Below, one piece after another: positions 47,332-56,625 of a stretch of DNA of 64,000 nt. The notes under the pieces were generated by a model, which saw only the letters and a program-made list of their open reading frames with translations, made no database searches and was not told the DNA's origin. Numbering within the stretch: position 1 is the first letter of the stretch; each line of letters opens with the position of its first letter. The position numbers and the translations under genes are program-made. The stretch comes from Tranzscheliella williamsii (taxonomy: Eukaryota > Basidiomycota > Ustilaginomycetes > Ustilaginales > Ustilaginaceae): NCBI GenBank assembly GCA_023212725.1, contig JALBYF010000002.1, positions 1-64,000 of the forward strand, in the 5' to 3' direction.

Positions 47332-47901
47332 ATGCTGCTGATTAGACATGTTGCCTTTGCCTTTGCCGCATTTTGGGCAACTTCTGTAAACGGAGCAATG
47401 AGGAGCGAAGCATCTACCTCAGGGGTCAGAGCGGGTGCTACTTTCGACGGTAATGTGGTCAGGAAATTCAATAGCCTGGAAGACCCCACTCGGCTGGCTG
47501 ATGTCCGCACCTACCTTGCGGACCATGTTTTCGCTGGCAGACAACTGGGCAACGGCGTCCCACACACAACAGTAACCGAGAGGGTGTTACTGAAGCAGGA
47601 ATCCGATGCGATTCTCAACGATAAGTATGCAGATCATGTCTTGGTCTTCTGGCATCGACAAGTCAAAAATCGTCTCTTGCCGGGAAAGAAGGAAAAGATA
47701 TTGGCCGAGATTACCCGGCCGGAAGCTCTGCGCTTTCGCGAAGACGGACTAGGTGCTCAGGGTCTTCAACGGAGGACCTTTGCTCTTTTTGAAGTCGCCA
47801 ATAACAAGATCCAAGTGAACCGAAAGGTGTATGATATCTTGGTCCCCCGAGGAGTCTATGCCGCATTCGATGGTATCAAGTTGAGTGAATTCAGGTTCTG
47901 A
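47332..47901 (+). CDS. Secreted protein, candidate effector, unknown family
   Basis: The 189-residue product starts with a signal peptide (LLIRHVAFAFAAFWATSVNG, cleavage near residue 21-22). The mature part lacks cysteines and carries LVFWHRQVKNRLLPGKKEK and a C-terminal strand-like region (FALFEVANNKIQVNRKVYDI). It has no recognised domain and no convincing alignment to the two upstream paralogues, though size, position and orientation match. ATG 47332 was used because the preceding in-frame codon is GTG. Confidence 0.7.
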   Translation: MLLIRHVAFAFAAFWATSVNGAMRSEASTSGVRAGATFDGNVVRKFNSLEDPTRLADVRTYLADHVFAGRQLGNGVPHTTVTERVLLKQESDAILNDKYADHVLVFWHRQVKNRLLPGKKEKILAEITRPEALRFREDGLGAQGLQRRTFALFEVANNKIQVNRKVYDILVPRGVYAAFDGIKLSEFRF

Positions 47902-48672
47902 TCCCGGCCGGACAATCGACTTAGGAAGCAGACTCAAGTTGCCTGAACTGCCGTCGAACGTTAGCGTACAGATCCACCGCCACCGCTCCCTTTTTTAACG
48001 CTGTCCTTTTCCAGAAGCCTTTATCCGCATACGCTTGTGCGTCGCTTCATAGTATTCCCGCTGCATCTGCATACGTTACAACTGTCCCAGCTTGTATCGC
48101 ACATGCACCATTGTTCGTCAGCTGTACTCATCCTTCCCCGCGTCAGAGTGTGAAACAATGTGGGCGTCTTTTCTGCCTATTTTCGCTGAATGCACACGAT
48201 GAGAAACACCAGGTGTCGTCCATGAGCAACTCCAGTTATAATGTCCTATCCCACATTCACTCAGCTTGATGAAATGGTGTCGTCCTGTGTACACATGGTG
48301 ATGGTGATAGTGTTACCATTCACGATTGACTCGTGTGGTTGTTGATGTGCGGCCGCGCTCGTTGGTGTCGAGTTGTCAGATTGTGCGGATGGGGCATGGA
48401 TTTTGACGCTACGGTTCGAGCACGTGCAAACCGAGCCTGCGGCCCTGCTGTGGTTTCTCACCAACACCATCCCGCTTGAGCAGCGGCAGATTCGTGCCTT
48501 TTCCTTTCAAGCCCCTTCCTGTTAAGAGGCGCTGTGACCTGGATGGACTGGCTGTGACTAGCACTCGTCTCGTCGCTAGCTCCCTCATGCTGAGCATGGC
48601 AGTCTCGCCCCCCAGCCGCCGGTAGACGGCCTCGTGGTCGCATCAGCCAAGCAGCGGCGCGTCTTGTCCACC
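47902..48672. other. Intergenic region upstream of the potassium channel
   Basis: 771 bp, AT-richer on the left and GC-rich on the right. It most likely holds the channel promoter and leader. No coding or repeat signal was recognised. Confidence 0.4.
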
Positions 48673-51075
48673 ATGCCACACGCCGCGCAGACTCTCGACA
48701 GGCCTCCGCTGCTGCTTCCCAGCCCGCCGAGGCAGCCTAATGAAACACGGTCTGGCCGGCGCGCAGCCAAGCCGCTGCTGACGTCGCATAAGCGTACCTC
48801 GGTGGAAGGCGTCGCGCCCCGCCGCCTTTCTCAATCCTCCGACCGCCTCGCCCTGCCCGTGTCTCCTACTCTACGCTCTTTTCTCACCTTGACTGACGCG
48901 CGCACCGCAGATGCGGAAGCGCAGGGTGGTAACACTTTCCGCTGGGAAAAGTCAGCTGTGGCTGGAGCTAGGCCGCTGCCTGTAGACGGTGTCCGCGTCC
49001 GTCGGACGCCCATCTTTGCTGGCCTGCTAGCGCCCTTCTCGATCGTCCTCGAGGTGCCGGGGATCACCTCGAACTGGTACGCCAAAATCGATGCGGATGG
49101 TTTCGTCGAGCGTTTCATCGACAATCCCACCGTGCTGACCGTTGGCCTCGCCCTCTCGCTCGCAGCCGCTGTCATTGCCAACTTTGCCATCGTCTGCCGC
49201 TTCCTCGAACTGCTGCCGCCGAGGGTGAGCATCGCACTCGCGATCGCCGGCTTCCTTGTCCACGACATGATCAACCTTGTGGCACTCGCCGTCTTTGGCG
49301 GCATCTACGGGCCGAAGCACGACGGCCTCAGTCTCAGTGCGTCCTACTGGATGGTCTGCGCGTCGACCCTCGCGTCCGCCCTGGTGACCGCCTGTCTCAT
49401 CATCGACTACATCCGCACTAAGGACTTCAGGCATGCAGGCTCCGGCCTGAGCCAGCTTCAGAAGGGCCTTGTGCTCGCTGGGATGGCGCTGCTCCTCTAC
49501 CTCTCCCTCGGCTCGCTCATCTTTGTCTTTGTCATCAAGATCGACTTTATCACCGCGCTCTACTTTTCTACTGCGACGGTCTTGACCGTCGGCTTTGGTG
49601 ATGTCGTGCCGCCTAGTCCCGGAGCCAAGATCTTGGTTATCCTGTATGCGCCGATCGGCATCATGCTGGTGGCGCTTGTCGTTTCCTCGGCCAGGAATAC
49701 CATCCTCGAGACATTTCAGGAAAGTCTGATGCGACGCTCCAAGGAACGACATCGCCGCATTGCGGAGCGCAGAGCGGCTCACAGCGAGCACAAACGGCAG
49801 CACAGAGCCTTGCGAAAATTGATGCCGCGCACGTTCACATTTTCAGCACGAGGCGGTGGCAGCGGGGTCAACGATTTTGCGCAGGCGTTGCAGCGCATCG
49901 AGCTCGAAGCGGCAGCTCCGGACGCCGCCTCCCGCCCTGGGGAGGTAGTGGTGGCCAGCTCGGACCCGGGGTCTTGCCAAGCGATGGATGTCGGAACGAC
50001 GGGGGACCCGGGGCTGCAGCTCGAGATTGCCGCGCTCGAGCACGAGCTGCTGGTGTCCAAGCAGAATGCAGAGCAGCGTTTCCGCCAGCCCGAGCAGCAC
50101 GCGGAGCACGAGGTGCGAGCGGCGGCGCGCATCAAGATTGTGCTCGCCGCGTCCATCACGGCGGCCTTCTGGCTGGTGGGCGCGGTGGCGTTCAAGTATG
50201 CCGAGAACTGGTCGTACGGCGGCGCGCTGTGGTTCTGCTTCATCGCCATGATCACGATCGGCTACGGCGACTACCATCCCGCCACGCAGCTCGGCCGTGC
50301 CGTCTTTGTCATCTGGGGTCTGCTGGGCGTCGCTGTCCTCACCATCCTGCTCGCCGTCGTCCAGGACGCGTTCGGAAGCATCTTCCACAAGGTGCTGACC
50401 AACTCGAGCGCGCGGCTCTTCGACCGTGCCGAGGCACGCGCCCGCAAGCGGAAGCTCAGGAAGGAGGAGCACAAAACGCTGCAGGCCGAGCCTACCTCGC
50501 AGGACGCATTCGCCGGCCGACGGAGGCACAGCTTTCGCCGGGGTCGTGCCGCCGAAAGCGAGCCGGATCTGCGCGCGAATTGTGCCGACGGAGAGGGGAG
50601 TGAAAAGCCACTGGGCCAGGTCGAAGGGGCGGCGGGCGCGGAGGCGGAGGAAACGGAGGAGGGTGGGTTGTTCGGGGCGCGCGTAGAGGAGACGCTGGTG
50701 CGGCAGCCGCAGCGGGTGGCGCACGCGGCGCTGCTCACCTTCCAGCACGCAACGGCGCTGCTGCGACTGGACGAGCGCAGTATCGCACAGGCCATGACCG
50801 ACATCCCCGCCCTCCGCCACTACTACCACGCCCACGCCGCCCCCCACCCACCCGCCGACACCCTCAACCACCTCCTCCTCGCCCTCCGCCAGACCGACAA
50901 CGCCCACTCGGCGCACATCGCCCAGCTCCTCGTCGCCCACCTCGCCTTCGAGCACCAGCTCCGCTCCCTCCTCACCCACTTCGACGCGCTCAAGACCCAG
51001 GTCGAGCTCCGCAAGGCCACGTGCGTCTCCGCCGCCCCTGCCCGCTCTCAACCCCGCCGGCGGTCGTCCTTGTAA
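48673..51075 (+). CDS. Two-pore outward-rectifier potassium channel, TOK1-like
   Basis: The 800-residue plasma-membrane protein has eight predicted membrane helices in two groups. There are two potassium selectivity filters, TVGFGD at 305-310 and TIGYGD at 528-533. The eight-helix, two-pore layout is that of fungal TOK channels, which release K+ on depolarisation. A Ser/Arg-rich cytosolic tail precedes the first helix. A roughly 170-residue charged linker lies between the pore modules, and the long C-terminus (from about 575) is acidic and then helical. ATG 48673 is the first in frame. It converges with the adenylate kinase gene. Confidence 0.93.
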   Translation: MPHAAQTLDRPPLLLPSPPRQPNETRSGRRAAKPLLTSHKRTSVEGVAPRRLSQSSDRLALPVSPTLRSFLTLTDARTADAEAQGGNTFRWEKSAVAGARPLPVDGVRVRRTPIFAGLLAPFSIVLEVPGITSNWYAKIDADGFVERFIDNPTVLTVGLALSLAAAVIANFAIVCRFLELLPPRVSIALAIAGFLVHDMINLVALAVFGGIYGPKHDGLSLSASYWMVCASTLASALVTACLIIDYIRTKDFRHAGSGLSQLQKGLVLAGMALLLYLSLGSLIFVFVIKIDFITALYFSTATVLTVGFGDVVPPSPGAKILVILYAPIGIMLVALVVSSARNTILETFQESLMRRSKERHRRIAERRAAHSEHKRQHRALRKLMPRTFTFSARGGGSGVNDFAQALQRIELEAAAPDAASRPGEVVVASSDPGSCQAMDVGTTGDPGLQLEIAALEHELLVSKQNAEQRFRQPEQHAEHEVRAAARIKIVLAASITAAFWLVGAVAFKYAENWSYGGALWFCFIAMITIGYGDYHPATQLGRAVFVIWGLLGVAVLTILLAVVQDAFGSIFHKVLTNSSARLFDRAEARARKRKLRKEEHKTLQAEPTSQDAFAGRRRHSFRRGRAAESEPDLRANCADGEGSEKPLGQVEGAAGAEAEETEEGGLFGARVEETLVRQPQRVAHAALLTFQHATALLRLDERSIAQAMTDIPALRHYYHAHAAPHPPADTLNHLLLALRQTDNAHSAHIAQLLVAHLAFEHQLRSLLTHFDALKTQVELRKATCVSAAPARSQPRRRSSL

Positions 51076-51207
51076 CCATTGCCCTCTCCCTTACCCAGCA
51101 GCGGCGGCTTGGCAGCCTTTGGACGGATTTATATGGGAATTTATCGGTAGCTTTTCGAGCCCCAAAGAGCGTATGATGTACAATAGAGACGAACGTTATC
51201 CGTGGAA

Positions 51208-52092
51208 CTAGGGCGCGGGCGGTGCGGGCTTGAGAGCCGAGAAGCGCTGGGAGACAATGTGGTGGAGGCGGGGCCAGATCTGGTCGCTGGTGTCGCCGCT
51301 GAGATTGACGAAGAGATGGTTGCTTTCCGGCGAGTCGGAGGTGGGGGGATTCCTGCAGTCGATGTCGGTGATGCCGCCGGAGGCGGCGAGGGAGCTGGCG
51401 CGGTAGTGGTCGAGCATGGGTGTGGTGAGTTTGTGGAAGGAGGCGAGGCGCTTGGCGAAGGTGTCTGCGTTGTCGTCGTTGCGCTGTACGAGCGGCTCGC
51501 CGGTGATGTCGTCCTTGCCGGGGGTCTTGGGCGGGTTGAAGGAGAGGTTGTAGACGCGGCCCGAGGCGGGATGGGTCCAGCGCTGAAGGATGCGATCGAG
51601 GATGACCTGCTCGGGGACGTCGAGGTTGACGACGAGGTTGAGCGGCGTGTGTGAGGCGGCGAGGAGGGCGTCGAGCATCTGTGCCTGGCCGAGCGTGCGC
51701 GGAAAGCCGTCGAGCAGCCAGTCGGCGCCCGACAGCGCACCCACCTCGCTGCCGATGAGATCCATCATGACCTGGTCCGGCATGAGGCCGCCTGCTTTGA
51801 TCACCTCGTCCGCCCGCTCGCCGAGCGCCGTCCCGCGCTGGATGTGTGAGCGCAGCACATCTCCCGCTGACAGAACAGTAAAGGAATAGTGCTTCAGCAA
51901 GCGGCCGGACTGGGTGCCTTTGCCCGAGCCTGGCGACCCCACGATCAGCATACGCATCTGCGGCTCGCCCTCTGCTCTCGTTGCCGCAGAAGTAGCCAAG
52001 AACCGCCCGCGCCTCTGCGCATGCCAGCTACACTTGATCGTTGCGGCCGCCGACCGCCGAAGCGACGCACAGCCCGGCTGCATCAGACCCAT
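51208..52092 (-). CDS. ADK2: Mitochondrial GTP:AMP phosphotransferase (adenylate kinase 3 type)
   Basis: The 294-residue protein starts with a basic, acid-poor mitochondrial presequence of about 40 residues. The P-loop GSPGSGKGT lies at 52-60. The AMP-binding and catalytic segment is DWLLDGFPRTLGQAQ. A long LID domain (WTHPASGRVYNLSFNPPKTP) lacks zinc cysteines, as in eukaryotic matrix enzymes. Such enzymes transfer phosphate from GTP or ATP to AMP in the mitochondrial matrix. The symbol follows yeast ADK2 by family, not by tested orthology. Confidence 0.92.
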   Translation of the reverse strand: MGLMQPGCASLRRSAAATIKCSWHAQRRGRFLATSAATRAEGEPQMRMLIVGSPGSGKGTQSGRLLKHYSFTVLSAGDVLRSHIQRGTALGERADEVIKAGGLMPDQVMMDLIGSEVGALSGADWLLDGFPRTLGQAQMLDALLAASHTPLNLVVNLDVPEQVILDRILQRWTHPASGRVYNLSFNPPKTPGKDDITGEPLVQRNDDNADTFAKRLASFHKLTTPMLDHYRASSLAASGGITDIDCRNPPTSDSPESNHLFVNLSGDTSDQIWPRLHHIVSQRFSALKPAPPAP

Positions 52093-52588
52093 TCCTGCCC
52101 TTCTCGCCGTCCGGCTCCACTAGTCCTCAGTCCAGAAGAAAGGTGACGACCTTCAACCACAGCCTCGCTGCCGGTGCCTGTGCCGAAACGAAGGCGAGCG
52201 CGAGCGCCTTGTGGACACCTTTGCGCGTCGCGGCGTTGAGGTGGGTCAGAAGGCAAGTAGGTCGGGAGGGGGAGGGTGGTGAGCGTTGCGACAGGCGCGG
52301 ATGAAGTAGCCGGACCGCTTCCCCGTAATCGTGGACGTGAATGGCACGTGAAGAGAGGCCGGTTCATTCACCTTTCACTCACACTTGGCCCGTCCAGCGC
52401 GGTGAACCGTGCTCACTGATGTTAGGTTAAGATGGCGCCACCCTGCCTGCTGTTAGATTTACCCCCTTTCGACCTGGCTCAGCTTCCACAGACGGCACAA
52501 TGTTCTGCTGTGGGGCGCTCATCACTTCGACATGATTGCTAAGCGGTTGTCTTTCTCAGGCGATGGGTGCCAAGCGGGAATGAGTGTT
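52093..52588. other. Adenylate-kinase upstream region
   Basis: 496 bp between two minus-strand genes. No repeats, RNA genes or coding frames were recognised. Confidence 0.35.
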
Positions 52589-53428
52589 TCAGCGGCCCAT
52601 CCATCCGCCGTCTACGACGAGCATCTCGCCGCTGACGTACTGGCTGGCGCTGCTGGCTAGGAAGAGGAGGGGCCCCTTGAAATCGTCCGGGAGGCCCCAG
52701 CGGCCAGCGGGGATGCGTTCCGAGATCTGTCTTAGGCGGGTTTCGTCGGCGAGGAGCTTCTCGTTCATGTCGGTGGCGATATAGCCTGGGGCAATGCCGT
52801 TGACCTGGACATTGTGTTTGGACCATTCGTTGGAGAGTGCCTTGGTGAGCTGGCCGACGGCGCCCTTGGCGGCGGCGTAGGCGGGGACGGTGAGGCCGCC
52901 CTGGAAGGTGAGGAGCGAGCCAAAGTTGATGATCTTGCCCGCGCGGCGCGCGACCATATGCCGGCCGGCCGCCTGCGAGATTAGCCAGACCGCCTTGAGG
53001 TTGACGTTGAGCACCTCGTCCCAGTCGTGCTCGGGAAAGTCGGTCGACGGGTGGCGCCGCTGGATGCCGCCGCAGTTAACCAGCACATCGATCGCACCCG
53101 TGGGCGAGAGCGGCAAGGCGCGCTCAAACACGCTGCGCACCTGCTCCAAATCCGACAGGTCCGCCACGACCGTCGTATGCCGCTGCGATGCGCTCTGGTT
53201 TGCCACCGCCATCAGCGGCCCCAGCGCAGGATGCGACGCTGCATCACCGCTCGTCCCCGGCCGGACCGCAAGGATCACCGACGCACCCGCCTCGACGAGC
53301 GCAACAGCACATGCCTGCCCAATACCTCTGGTGCCGCCCGTCAACAGGCACGTCTTGCCTTGCAAACCGAACAGGGTGGGTGCTGGCCTCGACGGTGTCT
53401 TGTCGCACGATTCCGCCGAAGTAGCCAT
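52589..53428 (-). CDS. Short-chain dehydrogenase, 2-deoxy-D-gluconate 3-dehydrogenase (KduD)-like
   Basis: The 279-residue protein has the SDR cofactor motif TGGTRGIG at 30-37 and the active-site set Ser (INFGSLLTFQGG), Tyr and Lys (YAAAK). The usual NNAG is replaced by NCGG. The C-terminal run RIPAGRWGLPDDFKGPLLFL to VSGEMLVVDGGW is typical of KduD/gluconate 5-dehydrogenase enzymes of uronate and deoxy-sugar catabolism. The protein is soluble and cytosolic. ATG 53428 was chosen because the extension to 53539 begins at TTG. Pectin or alginate breakdown products are possible substrates. Confidence 0.87.
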   Translation of the reverse strand: MATSAESCDKTPSRPAPTLFGLQGKTCLLTGGTRGIGQACAVALVEAGASVILAVRPGTSGDAASHPALGPLMAVANQSASQRHTTVVADLSDLEQVRSVFERALPLSPTGAIDVLVNCGGIQRRHPSTDFPEHDWDEVLNVNLKAVWLISQAAGRHMVARRAGKIINFGSLLTFQGGLTVPAYAAAKGAVGQLTKALSNEWSKHNVQVNGIAPGYIATDMNEKLLADETRLRQISERIPAGRWGLPDDFKGPLLFLASSASQYVSGEMLVVDGGWMGR

Positions 53429-54141
53429 TCTGTGCAATTGCTCGGCAACAACACCAGACAAGAGAGGTGAGAGAGAGGTATGCGCTGCAGGACCAAGCAG
53501 GGAAAGTATGGACGAGAGGACCGACCAGGCAAGTGCCAAGCCAGGCTTTATCAGTCGGGCGGAAGAAGGATGATTGAGCGGTCTTCATGCGCGCATGCAC
53601 AGCGTCGCGGCCCCTCGGACCGCTGCTCCGGCGCCATACACCACTCTAACAGAACAGGGTTATCCACACCGTCGCTTTAACAGACTCACCTTTATCCACT
53701 CACCTCCCACCTTACTCGCGACCACCTCCAACACATGCTGTCAAACAGGGCGACGAAGCACGGCCAAGGCACAGGACAAGTAAAGGCACTCTTGCGCTCT
53801 AGCTTTCCGCCTCGAGCTTATTTCATAAGCGCATTGTGCTCGGTCGCTTTCGCGCCCCACATCTTGCAGGGCATGCCGCCGGTCCACATCGTCAGTGTGT
53901 CAACGGAGAGATGAAAGTGGGTGGGTTCACTGTTGAGGTAGCTGCTTTCATCAGGTGGGGCGCAATGGGACGGCGGGGGCGGTGCAAACGTGCTTGGGCG
54001 AGCATGAGAAGGCTAAGCGCGGCCAAGGCGAGCCAGTGTCCCGCCGCGAGGAGGGAAGGGTGTGCGGCGGGACTGCACTTATAAGGCAGCTGGTGCGCGC
54101 GGTGTCGCCCGCGCTACCGCGCCTGTCTTTGCACTTTCACC
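53429..54141. other. Divergent region with TATA box of the small secreted gene
   Basis: 713 bp between the SDR (minus) and the small secreted protein (plus). TATAAG at 54080-54085 precedes the latter. A TGATAAAG-like element near 53545 may serve the SDR. Confidence 0.4.
54080..54085 (+). promoter_or_regulatory. TATA box of the small secreted-protein gene
   Basis: TATAAG, 62 bp before the ATG at 54142. Confidence 0.5.
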
Positions 54142-54546
54142 ATGCGAGCCGTGGCAGGAGTACTTGTCCTTGTTGTGTTGGCTCTGTATCAGCGCGCAGC
54201 ACTTGCTAATCCGCAGATCGTCCAGGACGCGCTGGAGGAGCTGGCCAGCAATAGCGAGCACTGGCTCGAGGTCTCCCGCATCCACGAGACTTCGAAGCAC
54301 GTGGACGAGCTCGCTCAGCAGCGCAACGCGACGCTTCCCGCCATCGCCCGCTTGCGAGTCAAGCAGATCGTCCCCCTCCGCCTGCGGCCACCACAGGCAG
54401 ATACCGCCAAAACAAGCGACCCGCTCGCAACCCAGGAAGCGCCTTCGAGCGCAAGAGCTCCCCTTGCATCCGAAGCCCCGCCCCTAGCCGAATATGACAC
54501 TTCGCGCAGGGCCTACAGCGAAAAGGAAGCATACTCTGCCAGCTGA
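54142..54546 (+). CDS. Small secreted protein, candidate effector
   Basis: The 134-residue product has a strong signal peptide (MRAVAGVLVLVVLALYQRAA, cleavage near ALA-NP at 22-23). The mature protein has no cysteine. Its first half is helical and charged (VQDALEELASNSEHWLEVSR) and its second half is Pro/Ala/Ser-rich and probably disordered. One N-glycosylation site (NAT) is visible. No family was recognised. It is about 6 kb from the three-gene secreted run. Confidence 0.7.
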   Translation: MRAVAGVLVLVVLALYQRAALANPQIVQDALEELASNSEHWLEVSRIHETSKHVDELAQQRNATLPAIARLRVKQIVPLRLRPPQADTAKTSDPLATQEAPSSARAPLASEAPPLAEYDTSRRAYSEKEAYSAS

Positions 54547-55076
54547 AGGTCATCTTCGCACCAGCAAGCCTCTCCTCCGTCTTCACATGTGTTTCCGCTC
54601 CGTGGCGCCTGCTGACATTGGTCCGCCCTTTGCTTGTACCTGAACACTACCAAATATATCTTTTAGTGCGCAGCATCTTGCACGATCGACCGACTCTTTC
54701 CGTACATGCAACTGCTCGTTGAGGCCTGCGGTCAAGCGAGAAGCTTAGGGGTGCACGCTTAGAAGAGACAGCGGCGGCGGCGAGGTGTCGCACGCAGCAC
54801 GTGCAGCGTAGGTCCAGCGTGCTTAGCGCCGTTCCTAGATCGTGAGCCTGTTCTTGTTGCGTCATGTTTCCGTGCCCGCCTTGCTTCCTCGGCCTGTGCG
54901 CAGGCGTGGCATCTGTTGATGAAGGCGGCTGCTGGGTGGGCGGCGATGACGACTTCATTTGGCCTCGGCGCTGGCGTGCGAAGGGCTCCTGGCGGCGGGA
55001 CTGAGCCCTCGCTGCGTCTCTGCTTCGAGGCTCATTCAGCGCCACCACCCTAGCTTTACCTGCGAGCGTTTTTGGG
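54547..55076. other. Intergenic region between two secreted-protein genes
   Basis: 530 bp. The long minus-strand frame here (54647-55180) overlaps the next gene and has no protein character. Confidence 0.35.
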
Positions 55077-56069
55077 ATGCTGATGTTGGAGTTCTGGACC
55101 ATTGGTGGCCTTGTGCTGCTATTCTGCCTGCAGGTGGGGGCTGCAGCGGGTGCGGAGGATGCGCCGTTCGACCAGGACATCTCTGCGCGGGCGGACAGTT
55201 TCGGGTGGCTAGGGCTGCAGAACTACACGTACTGTCTGAATGGCGAGAAGCCGGATGGGTTGGCGAAGCCGGCGGGGGTGCATGGGCGGGGGGGGCGGGG
55301 GACGGGGTCGATGGCGCGGTTTACGGGGATGGGGCAGGCGGTGGTGGTGCTGTACCACCCGGAGGCGCAGAACCGGCCTGTGGCGTGGTGCAACACGCTG
55401 GCGCTTTTCCGGAGCACGCCGCACATGCGCTGCCATCTTTGCTTGCCGACGTGCCAGCGCTGTGACGCCGTGCGTGCGCTGCCGTCCGACGCGGACAAGG
55501 CGCCCACCAAGAAGCTCGGTGCGCCTGCCGCTGCCGCCGACATCCACAAGCGAGACGATCCCTCCCCCGCCCCAGCCCCCGCCCAGACAATCGACCCGCA
55601 CGACCCCGGCCTAGCTCCCGCCCTGGCAGAGTTCCAGGACTACTGCGAGAATAAACTCACCCTCGCCGTCCGCGCCGACTGCCCGTTCTACATTGTCGAG
55701 GACTGGAACGACGAGCCCCCGTTTGACCTCCACCGCTTCTGCCTCCAGGGCCGCAGCACCGACGGCTTCCGCCTCGACACCGCCGGCAAGCAGTCCCACG
55801 GCGGCGGCGCCTACGACCCCGACGACCCCGTCGTCCCCGCCCCCAGCAACTCGACCGCCCCGAGCAACCCGGCCGCGCACGGCGCTCCCGCAGCCGCACC
55901 TCAGCCTCAGACCGCCCCCCACACCCCCGCCAACCCCCCAGCGCACGGCGCAACCGACAGCGAACATAAAGAGGCAGCCAACCAGCCGAGCGGATCAGGC
56001 GGCCTAGTCCCCGTCGACGTGGGCAAGACAGCCGGGGCTCCCGCACCCCATCCCGGCGCAGCCACCTGA
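55077..56069 (+). CDS. Secreted Cys-containing protein with internal Kex2-type site
   Basis: The 330-residue product has a signal peptide (WTIGGLVLLFCLQVGAAAGA, cleavage near 24-26). Module 1 (about 27-135) ends in a compact cluster Cys119, Cys122, Cys126 and Cys129. Lys158-Arg159 in DIHKRDD is a Kex2-type site. Module 2 (about 165-260) has three more cysteines (YCENKLTLAVRADCPFYIVE and HRFCLQG). The last 80 residues are Pro/Ala/His-rich with a possible N-glycosylation site (NST). No family was recognised. The layout suggests a secreted precursor cut into two folded parts. Confidence 0.7.
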   Translation: MLMLEFWTIGGLVLLFCLQVGAAAGAEDAPFDQDISARADSFGWLGLQNYTYCLNGEKPDGLAKPAGVHGRGGRGTGSMARFTGMGQAVVVLYHPEAQNRPVAWCNTLALFRSTPHMRCHLCLPTCQRCDAVRALPSDADKAPTKKLGAPAAAADIHKRDDPSPAPAPAQTIDPHDPGLAPALAEFQDYCENKLTLAVRADCPFYIVEDWNDEPPFDLHRFCLQGRSTDGFRLDTAGKQSHGGGAYDPDDPVVPAPSNSTAPSNPAAHGAPAAAPQPQTAPHTPANPPAHGATDSEHKEAANQPSGSGGLVPVDVGKTAGAPAPHPGAAT

Positions 56070-56625
56070 GCTTCCCCCGCCGGCTACACTGAGCAGCATC
56101 GTCCCACATCACCCTCACCCACCACGCCATCGCCTATCGCAACCAGTTTGATTTGTGCCATCCGCCTTTGCACGCCCGAGAGTGCGTCTGTATACGGAAA
56201 GCAACGGGCCGGGTATGTGGCTGTGAGGTTGCGTGAGCGAAAGAAACAGTGCTGAGTGGGAGTGAGCATCGAAGCGCAAGTGCGGCATCGAGTTCGGTCG
56301 GGTCAAGTCGATGGAGAATTGTGAGATTGGCGTCGCGGTAATGCAACGGAGGCTGCGGGCGGGTATGACGGATGCCGCTGGCTCGCGTTCCCAGTCAACT
56401 ACGGGGAGAGGGAAGGGAAAAGGAAGGGAGGAGGGAATGACTGCCGCAGGCTTTCGCTTAGGACCGTCGCTGAGTCAGTGCGACATGGGAAGAATGAGTG
56501 GCTTGTGGGGTGTTCTTACGTGAGAGGTTGGCGCGGGCCGGTCTGATCGTGTGGAGCAGAGTTGCCCCCTCACGCTTACACCATCGGGCCAGCTCCCAAC
56601 GACCCTATCTTCGAGTACAGCAAGC
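56070..56625. other. Intergenic region upstream of the aldo/keto reductase
   Basis: 556 bp with no coding, repeat or RNA signal that could be supported. Confidence 0.35.

Noticed and set aside
54647..55180. 177-codon minus-strand frame
   Set aside because: It overlaps the start of the secreted-protein gene at 55077, is Arg/Ser/Pro-rich without structure, and has no supporting context.
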